64,000 bases of DNA from Moraxellaceae bacterium (GTDB lineage: Bacteria > Pseudomonadota > Gammaproteobacteria > Pseudomonadales > Moraxellaceae), in assembly GCA_030646295.1 (NCBI GenBank), contig JAUSND010000016.1:372001-436000 (forward strand), given 5' to 3'. The notes beneath the pieces were generated by a model. It saw nothing but the letters and a program-made list of their open reading frames with translations. It searched no databases and had not been told where the DNA came from. The position numbers and the translations under genes were made by a program. Positions 18,873 through 30,011 of this stretch are shown here, piece by piece. Numbering within the stretch: the first letter of the stretch is position 1; every line of letters starts with the position of its first letter.

Positions 18873-21269
18873 TTACTCCCGGTGCGGCACAACCACTTCG
18901 CGCTGACCGTTGGACTGCATGGCGCTGACCACCCCGGCCATTTCCATGGCCTCAACCAGTCGGGCTGCGCGGTTGTAGCCGATCTTGAACTTGCGTTGCA
19001 CAAAGGAAATCGACGGCCGACGGGTTTCCAGGACAAAGGCTACTGCCTCGTCATAAAGCGGGTCCGATTCCGGATCGCCGCCCATCTCGTCATTGCCGCC
19101 GAAGCCTTTGCCACCATCGGTGACTTCGAGCGAACCTTCAAGGATCTCATCGATGTAGTTTGGTTCGCCGCGTGCACGCCAATCGTTACAGACGCGATGG
19201 ACTTCTTCATCGCTCACAAAGGCGCCATGGACACGCTCTGGCAGACTGGTACCGGGGGCCAGATAGAGCATGTCACCATGCCCCAGCAGCTGCTCTGCCC
19301 CGCCCTGATCCAGAATCGTGCGGGAATCAATCTTGCTGGAGACCTGGAACGCAATACGGGTCGGGATATTGGCCTTGATGAGGCCGGTGATCACATCCAC
19401 CGACGGGCGCTGTGTTGCCAGAATCAGGTGTATGCCGGCAGCACGGGCTTTCTGTGCAATACGGGCAATCAGCTCTTCGACTTTCTTGCCAACCACCATG
19501 ATCATGTCGGCAAATTCATCCACCACCACGACTACGTAGGGCAGCTTGACCAGCGGGGGTGCAGTTTCTCCGAGGGCACTGTCCTCGCCGGGCCGCCACA
19601 AGGGGTTAGGGATGGTTTCACCGTTTTTGGCGGCATCTTCAATTTTCTTGTTGAAGCCGGCCAGATTACGCACCCCCATGGCCGCCATCAGCTTGTAGCG
19701 ACGCTCCATTTCGCCCACTGACCAGCGCAGTGCATTGGCGGCATCCTTCATGTCCGTCACAACGGGTGTGAGCAGATGCGGAATCTTGTCGTAGACCGAC
19801 AGCTCAAGCATCTTCGGATCAATCATGATCAGGCGCACATCATCTGGTGTGGCCTTGAACAGGATGCTGAGCAGCATGGCGTTTACGCCCACGGATTTGC
19901 CCGAGCCTGTGGTACCTGCAACCAGCAGGTGCGGCATGCGGGCAAGGTCGGCCACAACCGGTTTGCCGGCGATGTCCTTGCCCAGCGCCAGCGTGAGTGG
20001 CGAGTCCTTGTCGTCATAGGTTTGCGACGACAGGATTTCCGAAAGACGCACCATCTCGCGATCTTCATTCGGCACTTCAATACCGACCACGGACTTGCCG
20101 GGGATCACTTCCACCACACGTACGGAAATCATGGCCAGCGAACGTGCCAGATCCTTGGCGATGTTGGTGATGCGCGCCACCTTCACCCCGGGGGCAGGCT
20201 GGATTTCAAAACGGGTAATCACCGGACCCGGGTGCACGGCCACCACGGACGCATCAACATTGAATTCACGCAGCTTGATTTCCAGCAGTCTAGACAGTCC
20301 TTCCAGCGCTTCGGGGCTGTAGCCCTTTTTCTTGCTGTGGTCGGCGGGGTCCAGCAACGCCAGCGAGGGAAGTTCGCCAGTGACGGTAGTGGTATCAAAC
20401 AGGCTGCGCTGCTTTTCTTTCTGGGCCCGGTCACTTTTCTTGACGGGCGCTTCCATTGGCGTGATGACAGGGACAACCCTTTCATCAGTCTGGCGCGGCT
20501 TTGGCTTTTTCACCGGCTCGGCGGTCAGCACTGGCTCGGTACGCACATGATCATCCCGCGAAAGCTGGGCCTTTACCCGGGGGTTGCTGAGGGCAAGCTC
20601 GAACGAGGGTGCTGCCTCATCAAGTGCCTTTTTCATGGCGCGGCGTTCCCGCCATGATTCGCGCTGGGCATGGAACTGGCCGCTGAAGATGCTGCCGACC
20701 AGCGAACCAAAGTCCCATACCGCATGGCCGATGACATCCATCAGCCAGAACCAGGACAGGCCTGTGGCAACGGTAATGCCGATCAGGGTCACGGACAGCA
20801 GCAGTAGCGTGGCACCAAACACACCAAAAGCCGTGGCCAGGGAGTGCCCGATCTCCAGGCCGAATATCCCGCCGGCGGCATTGCGGAGCTCCAGTGACGG
20901 GACGCTGAAATGCAGCCCCGCCAGTGATGCCATGGCCACCAGCGTCAGCAGCAGGCTCAGCAGCCGCCAGGGCAGGCTCATGAGTGGCGGCGCGGCTCGC
21001 CAGAGGCTGATGACCTGGATAAGGATGAAGACGGGAATGGCAATCGCCACATACCCCAGTGCACTGATCAGTACATCCGAAATCCAGGCACCGAAAGCGC
21101 CGCCCACATTGCTGATGCTGCCTTCGCCCAGCCGGCTCCAGCCCGAGTCGTTGGGCGACCAGGTAATCAGCGCCACCAGCAGATAGATGCCGATGAGGCT
21201 CCAGAAAATTGCATTGATTTCACGCATCCCTTTTCGGGGAGCGGCTTGACGGTCGTCCGTGGTGCTCAA
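18873..21269 (-). CDS. ftsK: DNA translocase FtsK
   Basis: A 798-residue divisome protein that coordinates septation with chromosome dimer resolution at dif. There are about four N-terminal membrane helices (residues 18-185), then a short charged linker (about 200-310). The motor follows, with Walker [15 protein letters not shown] near residue 450 and Walker [12 protein letters not shown]. The C-terminal gamma winged helix ([24 protein letters not shown]) binds KOPS and activates XerD. The linker is much shorter than in E. coli FtsK, as is usual outside enterobacteria. It is first in a six-gene minus-strand run and divergent from trxB. Confidence 0.96.
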   Translation of the reverse strand: MSTTDDRQAAPRKGMREINAIFWSLIGIYLLVALITWSPNDSGWSRLGEGSISNVGGAFGAWISDVLISALGYVAIAIPVFILIQVISLWRAAPPLMSLPWRLLSLLLTLVAMASLAGLHFSVPSLELRNAAGGIFGLEIGHSLATAFGVFGATLLLLSVTLIGITVATGLSWFWLMDVIGHAVWDFGSLVGSIFSGQFHAQRESWRERRAMKKALDEAAPSFELALSNPRVKAQLSRDDHVRTEPVLTAEPVKKPKPRQTDERVVPVITPMEAPVKKSDRAQKEKQRSLFDTTTVTGELPSLALLDPADHSKKKGYSPEALEGLSRLLEIKLREFNVDASVVAVHPGPVITRFEIQPAPGVKVARITNIAKDLARSLAMISVRVVEVIPGKSVVGIEVPNEDREMVRLSEILSSQTYDDKDSPLTLALGKDIAGKPVVADLARMPHLLVAGTTGSGKSVGVNAMLLSILFKATPDDVRLIMIDPKMLELSVYDKIPHLLTPVVTDMKDAANALRWSVGEMERRYKLMAAMGVRNLAGFNKKIEDAAKNGETIPNPLWRPGEDSALGETAPPLVKLPYVVVVVDEFADMIMVVGKKVEELIARIAQKARAAGIHLILATQRPSVDVITGLIKANIPTRIAFQVSSKIDSRTILDQGGAEQLLGHGDMLYLAPGTSLPERVHGAFVSDEEVHRVCNDWRARGEPNYIDEILEGSLEVTDGGKGFGGNDEMGGDPESDPLYDEAVAFVLETRRPSISFVQRKFKIGYNRAARLVEAMEMAGVVSAMQSNGQREVVVPHRE

Positions 21270-21446
21270 CTGGGCAGTCTCTGCGATAACAAGGCGGTAT
21301 TGTAACGGCTGGGCCGGATTATGCCATGTGATGCGGCAGTTCAGAGGGGGTCAAACCACTGATCTGTCGGAGGTTTGTGATTGGGCGACCAGTATTCAGG
21401 CTGGCTTAAGGTCTTTCTTGATATACAGGAAGCATGCCCCCATTGA

Positions 21447-22499
<1,053 letters not shown>

Positions 22500-22505
22500 G
22501 TCCTG

Positions 22506-22534
22506 CAACAGGGGCGCATCCGGCGCCCCTGTTG
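22506..22534 (+). terminator. 12-bp perfect hairpin after trxB
   Basis: CAACAGGGGCGC and its exact complement enclose the loop ATCCG, beginning 7 bases past the trxB stop and ending 10 bases before aat. No T-run follows (GTTGCCCTCC), so it may be a weak terminator, an attenuator or an mRNA-stability element. Confidence 0.5.
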
Positions 22535-22544
22535 CCCTCCCCCC

Positions 22545-23249
22545 ATGCCCCTGTACCGGCTCGGCCCCATCAAATACGGCTTTCCGCCCATTACCGAGGC
22601 GCTGGATGATCCCAATGGACTTCTGGCCGTTGGTGGTGACCTGCATCCTGATCGCCTGCTGCAGGCCTATCAGCATGGCATTTTTCCCTGGTTCAGCGCG
22701 GGCGAACCCGTTTGCTGGTGGTCGCCAGATCCCCGCTGCGTCTTCCTGACCAAGGGCTGGTCTCCTTCCCGCAGTCTTGCCAAGGTGCTGCGCAAGGGTC
22801 ACTTCCGCTTTACGGTGGACCAGTGCTTTACCCGGGTGATGGAAGCGTGCGCGGCGCCCCGCGCCTATGCGGATGGCACCTGGATACAGCCCGAATTCAT
22901 CCGTTCCTACACCGTCCTGCATGAGCGTGGCATCGCCCATTCGATAGAAGTCTGGAATCCTGCCGGTGAGCTGGTGGGCGGACTTTACGGGCTTAACATT
23001 GGGCGGCTGTTCTTTGGCGAGTCCATGTTCAGCCGTGAAACCGATGCCTCCAAGGCAGCCTTTGCCTACCTGATGCAGCTTTGTCAGGCATGGGACATTC
23101 CCCTTGTGGATGGCCAGGTCGAGAACCCCCACCTCATGCGTCTGGGGGCAGTGCTGATCCCCCGGCACGAGTTTGCCCAGTGGCTGGGGACTCATGCCGG
23201 CCTGCCACCGCCTGACTGGCGGCGCCATCCTCCGTTCAGCCCCGTATAG
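22545..23249 (+). CDS. aat: Leucyl/phenylalanyl-tRNA-protein transferase
   Basis: A 234-residue cytosolic enzyme that adds Leu or Phe from tRNA to proteins with N-terminal Arg or Lys, marking them for ClpS-ClpAP degradation. Family landmarks are GLLAVGGDLHPDRLLQAY, GIFPWF, WWSPDPR and GLNIGRLFFGESMFSR. The start ATG 22545 gives MPLYRLGP. bpt follows after a 68-base gap and clpA/clpS lie about 5 kb further on, so the whole N-end-rule pathway is encoded nearby. Confidence 0.96.
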   Translation: MPLYRLGPIKYGFPPITEALDDPNGLLAVGGDLHPDRLLQAYQHGIFPWFSAGEPVCWWSPDPRCVFLTKGWSPSRSLAKVLRKGHFRFTVDQCFTRVMEACAAPRAYADGTWIQPEFIRSYTVLHERGIAHSIEVWNPAGELVGGLYGLNIGRLFFGESMFSRETDASKAAFAYLMQLCQAWDIPLVDGQVENPHLMRLGAVLIPRHEFAQWLGTHAGLPPPDWRRHPPFSPV

Positions 23250-23259
23250 CCTTTGCCTC

Positions 23260-23290
23260 TTGCCCAGGACGCAATTGCCTGTGCTATAAA
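23260..23290 (+). promoter_or_regulatory. Candidate promoter of bpt
   Basis: TTGCCC at 23260 and an extended -10 (TGC-TATAAA at 23282-23290) are separated by 19 bases. This would start transcription about 20 bases ahead of the chosen ATG. The spacer is longer than ideal, but the extended -10 can compensate. Confidence 0.4.
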
Positions 23291-23317
23291 ACGGGCATGG
23301 TCCTTGAGAGGCTCTCC

Positions 23318-24022
23318 ATGACGGCACCCGGCATCAAGTTCTTCAGTACAACGGCTCATGCCTGCAGTTATCTGCCAGGCAAGCAGGCCGTCACGCTGTT
23401 TGCCGACCCGAAAACGAACATGGACCGCCGCCTTTACACAGACCTGTCCGATCTTGGTTTTCGCCGTAGCGGCAACTATGTCTATCGTCCGCATTGCGGC
23501 AGTTGCCAGGCCTGTGTGGCCATTCGGATTCCGGTGGATCGCTTTGAACCCAACCGGCAGCAACTGCGCGTCTGGAAAAAGAACCAGGATCTCAATGTCC
23601 TGGTATGTGATGCCCGTTTCCGGGAAGAGCATTACGAACTGTACGAGCACTACATCAATGCCCGTCATTACGATGGCGACATGTATCCGCCCAGCGTGGA
23701 ACAGTACGCATCGTTTCTGACGTCGGACTGGTCCGAAACCTGTTTTGTCGAGTTTCGTCTGGACGGAAAGCTGCTGGCGGTAGCGGTATGTGACGAGCTC
23801 GAAAGCGGCTTGTCTGCGGTGTACACCTTCTACGATCCCGATTACGAAAAACGCAGCCTTGGCACATTTGCCATTCTCTGGCAAATCGAGGAAACCCGTC
23901 GTCGCCAGTTGCCCAGTCTCTACCTGGGCTACTGGATTCGTGACTGTCAGAAAATGAGCTACAAGATCGCCTTCCGCCCCATTGAACTGTTAATCAATGG
24001 CGAGTGGCTGGCTGCCCGTTAG
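23318..24022 (+). CDS. bpt: Aspartate/glutamate leucyltransferase (Bpt/Ate)
   Basis: A 234-residue leucyl-transferase that attaches Leu to N-terminal Asp or Glu. Relevant segments are HACSYLPGKQAVTLF, FRRSGNYVYRPHCGSCQACV (conserved Cys cluster) and the C-terminal YLGYWIRDCQKMSYKIAFRPIE. The start is placed at ATG 23318, which has GAGAGG at correct spacing and matches the start of homologues; an in-frame ATG at 23297 is possible. It converges with gabD, only 12 bases apart. In Pseudomonas this gene is directly followed by infA; here three catabolic genes intervene. Confidence 0.95.
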   Translation: MTAPGIKFFSTTAHACSYLPGKQAVTLFADPKTNMDRRLYTDLSDLGFRRSGNYVYRPHCGSCQACVAIRIPVDRFEPNRQQLRVWKKNQDLNVLVCDARFREEHYELYEHYINARHYDGDMYPPSVEQYASFLTSDWSETCFVEFRLDGKLLAVAVCDELESGLSAVYTFYDPDYEKRSLGTFAILWQIEETRRRQLPSLYLGYWIRDCQKMSYKIAFRPIELLINGEWLAAR

Positions 24023-24034
24023 GCCGCCAGCGTT

Positions 24035-25495
24035 TCAGTTGACGCCACCAATACAGACGTACTTGATCTCCAGGTATTCGTCGATGCCGTACTTTGAGCC
24101 TTCACGCCCCAGTCCCGACGATTTTACGCCACCAAAGGGTGCTACCTCGGTGCTGATGATGCCCTCGTTGACGCCCACCATGCCGTATTCCAGTGCCTCG
24201 GATACACGGAAAATCCGGTTGATGTTCTGACTGTAGAAATAGGAGGCGAGTCCGAACTCGGTGTCATTGGCAAGCTGGATGGCTTCTGCTTCCGTCCTGA
24301 AGCGGATCACCGGTGCAATTGGTCCGAACAGCTCGCTCTGCGCCAGTGCGCTGTCATTTTTGACATCACGCACAATGGTGGGTTCAAAAAAAAGGCCGCC
24401 ACGCGAATGTGGCTGACCGCCACAGACAATGGCTGCACCCTCTCCTTTCAGGTCAGCGAGCAAGCCTTGTACGCGGGCCAATGCGGCGGCATTGATCAGC
24501 GGCCCCTGGGTGACATCAGTCTCCCAGCCGGCCCCAATTTTAAGGTTCGCAACGGCGGCGGCGAATTTTTCGACAAAGATATCGTAAACACTGTCCTGCA
24601 CAAGAAAACGGTTGGCGCAGACGCAGGTCTGTCCCGAGTTGCGGAACTTTGACAGCATGGCACCACGTACTGCTGCGTCAATGTCGGCATCATCAAAAAC
24701 AATGAATGGCGCATTGCCACCGAGCTCCAGCGACAGTTTTTTCAGTGTGCCGGCCGATTCGGCCATCAGCTGCTTGCCGATTTCAGTCGATCCGGTAAAG
24801 GACAGCTTGCGCACCACCGGGCTGTGCGTCAGTACCGGGCCAATCACGCCGGCCGGTCCTGTCACGACATTGATGACGCCGGGAGGTACGCCCGCCTCTT
24901 CGGCAAGTGCAGCGAGTGCCAGTGCAGACAATGGCGTTTCTGATGCCGGCTTGACCACAACCGTACAGCCTGCAGCCAGTGCCGGCCCTACCTTGCGGGT
25001 AATCATGGCGATCGGAAAATTCCATGGCGTGACCGCGGCAACAACACCAATGCCTTGCTTGAGTACCAGCAGGCGACGGTCCGCAGTAAAGCCCGGGATC
25101 ACATCGCCATAAATGCGTTTTGCTTCTTCACCAAACCACTCGATGAATGAGGCGCCGTAGAGCACTTCGCCTTTCGCTTCTGCCAGCGGCTTGCCCTGCT
25201 CATGCGTGAGAATGCTGGCCAGGTCATCCTGATGCTGGAGCATCAGTTCAAACCAGCGGCGCAGGATGAGCGCCCTTTCTTTTGCCGTCTTTGCACGCCA
25301 GGCCGGCAACGCTTTTTCAGCGGCATCAATGGCACGCTGAGTCTCGGCAGCTTGCAGGCGAGGTACCCGGATGATGACGTCACCATTAGCCGGATTGGTG
25401 ACCGCAAAACTGCTGCCGTCATCAGCATTGCACCATGTGCCGTCGACAAGGGCCTGTGACTTCAGCAGGTCCGGGCGTTTCAGTGCAAGGCTCAT
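24035..25495 (-). CDS. gabD: NAD(P)-dependent succinate-semialdehyde dehydrogenase-type aldehyde dehydrogenase
   Basis: A 486-residue aldehyde dehydrogenase close to GabD, which oxidises succinate semialdehyde to succinate. Landmarks are the coenzyme loop [21 protein letters not shown], the [12 protein letters not shown] motif, the general base Glu in [11 protein letters not shown], the nucleophile Cys in [12 protein letters not shown], and the C-terminal [18 protein letters not shown]. Its start (ATG 25495) overlaps the thioesterase stop by 4 bases, so the two are coupled. The gene_symbol is by similarity of the ends and motifs; related aldehydes are possible substrates. Confidence 0.85.
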   Translation of the reverse strand: MSLALKRPDLLKSQALVDGTWCNADDGSSFAVTNPANGDVIIRVPRLQAAETQRAIDAAEKALPAWRAKTAKERALILRRWFELMLQHQDDLASILTHEQGKPLAEAKGEVLYGASFIEWFGEEAKRIYGDVIPGFTADRRLLVLKQGIGVVAAVTPWNFPIAMITRKVGPALAAGCTVVVKPASETPLSALALAALAEEAGVPPGVINVVTGPAGVIGPVLTHSPVVRKLSFTGSTEIGKQLMAESAGTLKKLSLELGGNAPFIVFDDADIDAAVRGAMLSKFRNSGQTCVCANRFLVQDSVYDIFVEKFAAAVANLKIGAGWETDVTQGPLINAAALARVQGLLADLKGEGAAIVCGGQPHSRGGLFFEPTIVRDVKNDSALAQSELFGPIAPVIRFRTEAEAIQLANDTEFGLASYFYSQNINRIFRVSEALEYGMVGVNEGIISTEVAPFGGVKSSGLGREGSKYGIDEYLEIKYVCIGGVN

Positions 25496-25941
25496 GCGCG
25501 TTCTCCCTCGCTGGTAATCAGTGGTTCCAGCACCGAGCGAAGATCGGCAGGAACCTTCACGGGTGCATTGGTTTCACGATCGACATAAACATGCACAAAA
25601 TAACCTTCAGCAGCCGCCTCGGTTTCACCCTTGCGAAAGACGGCGATGCCGTAACGCACACTGGAGTTGCCCAGCCGTTCTACGCGCAAGCCAATGTCCA
25701 GTTCATCAGGGAAGGCAACCGAAGCGTGATAGGTACATCTGGTCTCAACCACCAGCCCCACTACGTCACCCTGATGTATGTCCAGCCAGCCTGACGTGAT
25801 CAGGAAGTGATTAACGGCTGTATCAAAATAACTGTAGTACTGCACATTGTTGACGTGTCCGTAGACATCATTGTCCATCCAGCGCGTGGCCAGTGGCATG
25901 AAATGAGGGTAGGCATCGCGCAAGGCACGAACAGCAGGCAT
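25492..25941 (-). CDS. Hot-dog acyl-CoA thioesterase (4-hydroxybenzoyl-CoA/YbgC type)
   Basis: A 149-residue single hot-dog domain. The motif [21 protein letters not shown] (residues about 22-42) contains the catalytic Asp and GHVNN seen in 4-hydroxybenzoyl-CoA thioesterases. It is placed between an iron-type alcohol dehydrogenase and the gabD-like gene, overlapping the latter by 4 bases. A natural guess is release of a hydroxyacyl-CoA whose free acid is then oxidised by the neighbours, but the substrate cannot be read from the sequence. Confidence 0.82.
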   Translation of the reverse strand: MPAVRALRDAYPHFMPLATRWMDNDVYGHVNNVQYYSYFDTAVNHFLITSGWLDIHQGDVVGLVVETRCTYHASVAFPDELDIGLRVERLGNSSVRYGIAVFRKGETEAAAEGYFVHVYVDRETNAPVKVPADLRSVLEPLITSEGERA

Positions 25942-25962
25942 GAAGGCTCTCTTTATTCCGGA

Positions 25963-27132
25963 TTAGTCGGCGTTACGGGGCATAAGTTGCGAGGCATAAA
26001 TTGCGCGGGCAGCATCCAGTGTCATGGTCCGGGGGTTATTCACCAGCAGACGCTCGACCTTCATTGCATCTGCGGCCAGCAGATCAAGGTCGTTTTCGGT
26101 GACGCCGACGTCACGCAGGGTTTGTGCAAAAGGCATGGCCCTGACCAGCCGGGTCATGTCATCCACAAACCAGCGCGCGGCCGTAGCCGGATCATCAAAA
26201 CGCCGGGCGGGATTGATGACCCCGGCCAGTTCGGCATACAACGCTTCGGCGGCCGGCAGGTTGTATTCCAGCACCGGTGCCAGCACCAGCGCATTGCTCA
26301 GTCCGTGCGGCACATGAAAGTGCCCTCCCAGGGGATACGCAAGGGCATGCACTGCTGCCACCGGGGCATTGGCAAATGCCATGCCGGCCATCATGGAGCC
26401 AGCCAGCATGGCGGATCGGGACTCAATATCCTGGCCATTGGCCAGCACCCGTGGCAGATGGTCATACATCATGCGCAATGCCTCGCGCGCAAGACTGTCT
26501 GCCAGCGGGTTTTTCTTCAGTTTCGAGGTGTAGGCCTCGATGGCGTGAACCATGGCATCAATGCCGGTCATCGCAGTCACGGCCGGTGGCAGTCCCAGCG
26601 TCAGCTCGGCATCCAGAATGGCAAGGTCCGGATACAGCAAGGGAGACACCACCCCTTTCTTCTCTTGCGAGGGCGTGGTCACGATGGCAATGGGAGTGAC
26701 CTCGGAGCCGGTGCCCGCTGTTGTCGGCACCTGTACCAGCGGCAAGCGCGGGCCTTTGGCCAGACCAATGCCGTAGATGCCTGCCAGTGGCTGCGGACTC
26801 GCTGCCAGCAAGGCAACCAGCTTGGCGGTATCCAGCGAGCTGCCACCGCCAAGGCCGATGACCACTTCTGCTCCTGCCTCGCGGGCAGCGGCAACGGTGG
26901 CCAGCACGCGCGACTCGGGGGGGTCTGCCTCTACGTCCGAGTACAGGGTGACCGCAAGACCAGCGGCCTCCAGTGCAGCCACAACCGGTGCAACAACCCC
27001 GGCCTTCACCAGCCCGGGATCAGTGATTACAAACAGGCGCTTGCCGGGCAATGTCCCGGCCCAGTCAGCGGGCTGGCGCATTGCCCCCGCACGCAGGATG
27101 ACTCTGGGGGTGGTGGCAAACTCAAACTGCAT
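25963..27132 (-). CDS. Iron-containing alcohol dehydrogenase
   Basis: A 389-residue group III alcohol dehydrogenase. The nucleotide-binding GGGSSLDTAK lies near residue 95, followed by PTTAGTGSEVTPIAI. The metal ligands are supplied by GIDAMVHAIEAY (Asp and His, DxxxH), VHALAYPLGGHFHVPHG (two His). Members oxidise 4-hydroxybutyrate, lactaldehyde, 1,3-propanediol or similar. Together with the GabD-like enzyme downstream a 4-hydroxybutyrate to succinate route is plausible. It is first in the three-gene minus-strand cassette, 21 bases ahead of the thioesterase. Confidence 0.88.
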   Translation of the reverse strand: MQFEFATTPRVILRAGAMRQPADWAGTLPGKRLFVITDPGLVKAGVVAPVVAALEAAGLAVTLYSDVEADPPESRVLATVAAAREAGAEVVIGLGGGSSLDTAKLVALLAASPQPLAGIYGIGLAKGPRLPLVQVPTTAGTGSEVTPIAIVTTPSQEKKGVVSPLLYPDLAILDAELTLGLPPAVTAMTGIDAMVHAIEAYTSKLKKNPLADSLAREALRMMYDHLPRVLANGQDIESRSAMLAGSMMAGMAFANAPVAAVHALAYPLGGHFHVPHGLSNALVLAPVLEYNLPAAEALYAELAGVINPARRFDDPATAARWFVDDMTRLVRAMPFAQTLRDVGVTENDLDLLAADAMKVERLLVNNPRTMTLDAARAIYASQLMPRNAD

Positions 27133-27338
27133 GATGTCCCCTTTTCCCCGGCCTGGCAGGGCTGATTCTTGTAGGAAGGATGCAAGACTACCTGAGTCAA
27201 ACCCGCTGTTGGAGGCTCATTGAGGCCTATCGTCTGTCATAAAAGGTCAGGTAAAGTCTGTTTGGGCTTTGTTTCGGCGCGTTTTTAAGGCAGAATGCGG
27301 CGGTTTTAAGCCAGCCCTCCAGCGAGGAAATCAGCTGC

Positions 27339-27557
27339 ATGTCGAAAGAAGAATCCCTTGAGATGGACGGCACCGTCATTGAGACGCTGCCCAACACCAT
27401 GTTCCGTGTCCAGCTCGAAAACGGCCACATTGTCACCGCTCACATCTCGGGCAAGATGCGCAAGCACTACATCCGCATCCTGACCGGCGACAACGTGAAA
27501 GTCGAAATGACCCCATACGACCTGAGTAAAGGCCGTATCACGTACCGCGTGCGTTAA
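27339..27557 (+). CDS. infA: Translation initiation factor IF-1
   Basis: A 72-residue OB-fold protein that occupies the ribosomal A site during initiation. The sequence [20 protein letters not shown] through [12 protein letters not shown] is almost invariant in gammaproteobacteria. The frame is complete and monocistronic, with a strong terminator starting 13 bases after the stop. It lies next to a convergent clpA, as in many gammaproteobacteria. Confidence 0.98.
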   Translation: MSKEESLEMDGTVIETLPNTMFRVQLENGHIVTAHISGKMRKHYIRILTGDNVKVEMTPYDLSKGRITYRVR

Positions 27558-27569
27558 AAACGCAGTCGC

Positions 27570-27597
27570 AAAAAAGCCACCGGAAGGTGGCTTTTTT
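27570..27597. terminator. Bidirectional terminator of infA and clpA
   Basis: AAAAAAGCCACC and its complement GGTGGCTTTTTT enclose the loop GGAA. It follows infA closely on the plus strand and lies about 65 bases beyond the clpA stop on the minus strand. Confidence 0.9.
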
Positions 27598-27660
27598 GAT
27601 TCCTGCTAACCGGATGGCAGCCTTTCCCTGCACGGGATACGGCTGCCTTCTGCAAATGGC

Positions 27661-29937
27661 TTACGCCATTTCAGCTTCCTTCTCATCCACATGCAGTGCC
27701 AGCTTGCCGTTCTCGACGCTGACATGTACGTGGCCGCCATGCTCGGCCAGCTCCCCGAACAGTATCTTCTCTGCCAGAGGCTTCTTCAGCTCTTCCTGGA
27801 TCAGCCGCGCCATCGGGCGAGCGCCCATGAGTGCGTCATAGCCACGTTCAGCCATCCAGACACGTGCCTCTTCATCCACATCCAGAACCACATGCTTGTC
27901 GTCGAGCTGCGCCTGCAATTCCACCAGGAACTTGTCGACCACATTGGCGATTACCAGCGGGTTCAGCGGCTTGAACTGGATGATGGCATCCAGACGATTA
28001 CGGAACTCCGGCGTGAACATCTTCTTCATGATTTCCATGCCGTCCGTGGTGTGGTCCTGTTGCGAGAAACCGATGCTGGAGCGGCTGATCATCTCGGCCC
28101 CTGCATTCGTGGTCATCACCAGGATCACATTGCGGAAATCCGCCTTGCGGCCGTTGTTGTCGGTCAGGGTGCCGTGATCCATCACCTGCAGCAGCAGATT
28201 GAAGACCTCCGGATGTGCCTTCTCGATTTCATCCATCAGCAGTACGCAGTGCGGGTGCTTGGTGATGGCCTCGGTCAGCAGGCCGCCCTGGTCATAACCA
28301 ACATAACCGGGAGGCGCACCAATCAGGCGTGACACCGTGTGCCGCTCCATGTATTCCGACATGTCGAAGCGGATCAGCTCAATGCCCAGCGTCTTGGCCA
28401 GCTGCTTGGTGACCTCGGTTTTGCCAACGCCCGTGGGGCCGGCAAACATGAAGCAGCCAATCGGCTTTTCAGGTGACTTGAGGCCGGCACGGGACAGCTT
28501 GATGGCAGCGGACAGTGCGGTGATCGCTTCATCCTGACCAAACACGGTCATGCGCAGGTCACGATCCAGATTACGCAGCGATTCCTTGTCGTTGGCCGAC
28601 ACGGATTTCGGCGGGATACGTGCAATCTTTGCCACGATCTCCTCGATTTCGCCAATCCCGATGGTTTTCTTGCGCTTGCTCGGGGACTGCAGGCGCTGGT
28701 AGGCGCCCGCCTCGTCAATCACGTCAATCGCCTTGTCCGGCAGGAAGCGCTCGTTGATGTAGCGATCTGCCAGCTCTGCAGCCAGCTGCAACGCCTTGTC
28801 GGCGTACTTCACACCATGATGCTCTTCAAACCGTGACTTCAGTCCCTTGAGGATCTGATAGGTCTCCTCGACCGTCGGTTCCTTGACATCAATCTTCTGG
28901 AAGCGGCGTGCCAGCGCGCGGTCTTTTTCGAAAATGCCGCGATATTCCTGATACGTGGTCGAGCCCATGCACTTGAGCGTGCCATTGGCCAATACCGGCT
29001 TGATCAGGTTGGAGGCATCCATCACGCCACCACTCGCCGCGCCTGCACCAATGATGGTGTGGATTTCGTCAATGAAGAGGATGGCTCCCTCATGCTTGTT
29101 GAGCTCGTTAAGCAAGGCCTTGAAGCGTTTCTCGAAGTCGCCACGGTATTTCGTGCCGGCCAGCAGGGAGCCAAGGTCGAGCGAGTACACCACGCTGTTG
29201 GCAATGGCATCCGGTACCTTGTTCTCGATGATCAGCCATGCCAGTCCCTCGGCAATGGCGGTCTTGCCCACGCCGGGTTCGCCGACCAGCAAGGGGTTGT
29301 TCTTGCGGCGACGGCAGAGGATCTGGACGGCACGCTCGATCTCTTCGGCACGCCCTACCAGCGGATCAATCTTGCCTTGCCGCGCCAGTTCGTTGAGGTT
29401 GCTGGCATAGGCTTCCAGCGCGCTCTTGGGAGCGGCCTCGCCCATGGCCTCTTCGTCCTGCTGCTGCTCCTGGGGCTGCTCGCTGGGGGCATTGTCGTCA
29501 TGCACCTTGGAGATGCCATGCGAGATGTAGTTCACCACATCAATGCGGGCAATTGACTGCTTTTTAAGGAAGTAGACAGCCTGTGATTCCTGCTCGGAGA
29601 AAATCGCGACCAGCACGTTGGCGCCTGTCACTTCTTTCTTGCCGGAAGACTGTACATGGAATACGGCACGTTGCAGGACACGCTGGAACCCTAACGTGGG
29701 CTGGGTTTCGCGTTCTGTTTCGTGAGTGGGGATCAGTGGCGTGGTTTCATCCACAAAATGACCCAGATCGCGGCGCAGGCCGGAGATGTCGGCACCACAG
29801 GCTTTCAGCACCTTTGCGGCGGACTCGTTGTCGAGCAGTGCCAGCAGAAGGTGTTCGACGGTCATGAATTCGTGACGTTTTGTCCGCGCATCGCGGAACG
29901 CCAGGTTAAGGGTTACTTCCAGATCACGACTAAGCAT
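27661..29937 (-). CDS. clpA: ATP-dependent Clp protease ATP-binding subunit ClpA
   Basis: A 758-residue Hsp100 unfoldase that feeds substrates to ClpP. The N-domain (MLSRDLEVTLNLAFRDA, then HEFMTVEHLLLALLDN) is where ClpS docks. The first AAA+ module has GEPGVGKTAIAEGLA (near residue 215) and the second GPTGVGKTEVTKQLA (near 500). The length equals that of E. coli ClpA (758). clpS is 74 bases upstream on the same strand, so the adaptor and unfoldase are made together. Confidence 0.97.
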   Translation of the reverse strand: MLSRDLEVTLNLAFRDARTKRHEFMTVEHLLLALLDNESAAKVLKACGADISGLRRDLGHFVDETTPLIPTHETERETQPTLGFQRVLQRAVFHVQSSGKKEVTGANVLVAIFSEQESQAVYFLKKQSIARIDVVNYISHGISKVHDDNAPSEQPQEQQQDEEAMGEAAPKSALEAYASNLNELARQGKIDPLVGRAEEIERAVQILCRRRKNNPLLVGEPGVGKTAIAEGLAWLIIENKVPDAIANSVVYSLDLGSLLAGTKYRGDFEKRFKALLNELNKHEGAILFIDEIHTIIGAGAASGGVMDASNLIKPVLANGTLKCMGSTTYQEYRGIFEKDRALARRFQKIDVKEPTVEETYQILKGLKSRFEEHHGVKYADKALQLAAELADRYINERFLPDKAIDVIDEAGAYQRLQSPSKRKKTIGIGEIEEIVAKIARIPPKSVSANDKESLRNLDRDLRMTVFGQDEAITALSAAIKLSRAGLKSPEKPIGCFMFAGPTGVGKTEVTKQLAKTLGIELIRFDMSEYMERHTVSRLIGAPPGYVGYDQGGLLTEAITKHPHCVLLMDEIEKAHPEVFNLLLQVMDHGTLTDNNGRKADFRNVILVMTTNAGAEMISRSSIGFSQQDHTTDGMEIMKKMFTPEFRNRLDAIIQFKPLNPLVIANVVDKFLVELQAQLDDKHVVLDVDEEARVWMAERGYDALMGARPMARLIQEELKKPLAEKILFGELAEHGGHVHVSVENGKLALHVDEKEAEMA

Positions 29938-30011
29938 GTCACTTCCCCTCGTCTTTCGACCGTAATGGCATTCATCATGCCGGGTACCACAGTTACTACA
30001 TGCCGGTTGCT

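Noticed and set aside
25807-27165. A 452-codon plus-strand open frame opposite the thioesterase and alcohol dehydrogenase
   Set aside because: Its composition (His, Gln, Gly, Cys-rich) is typical of antisense translation, and the minus-strand dehydrogenase has all its metal ligands.
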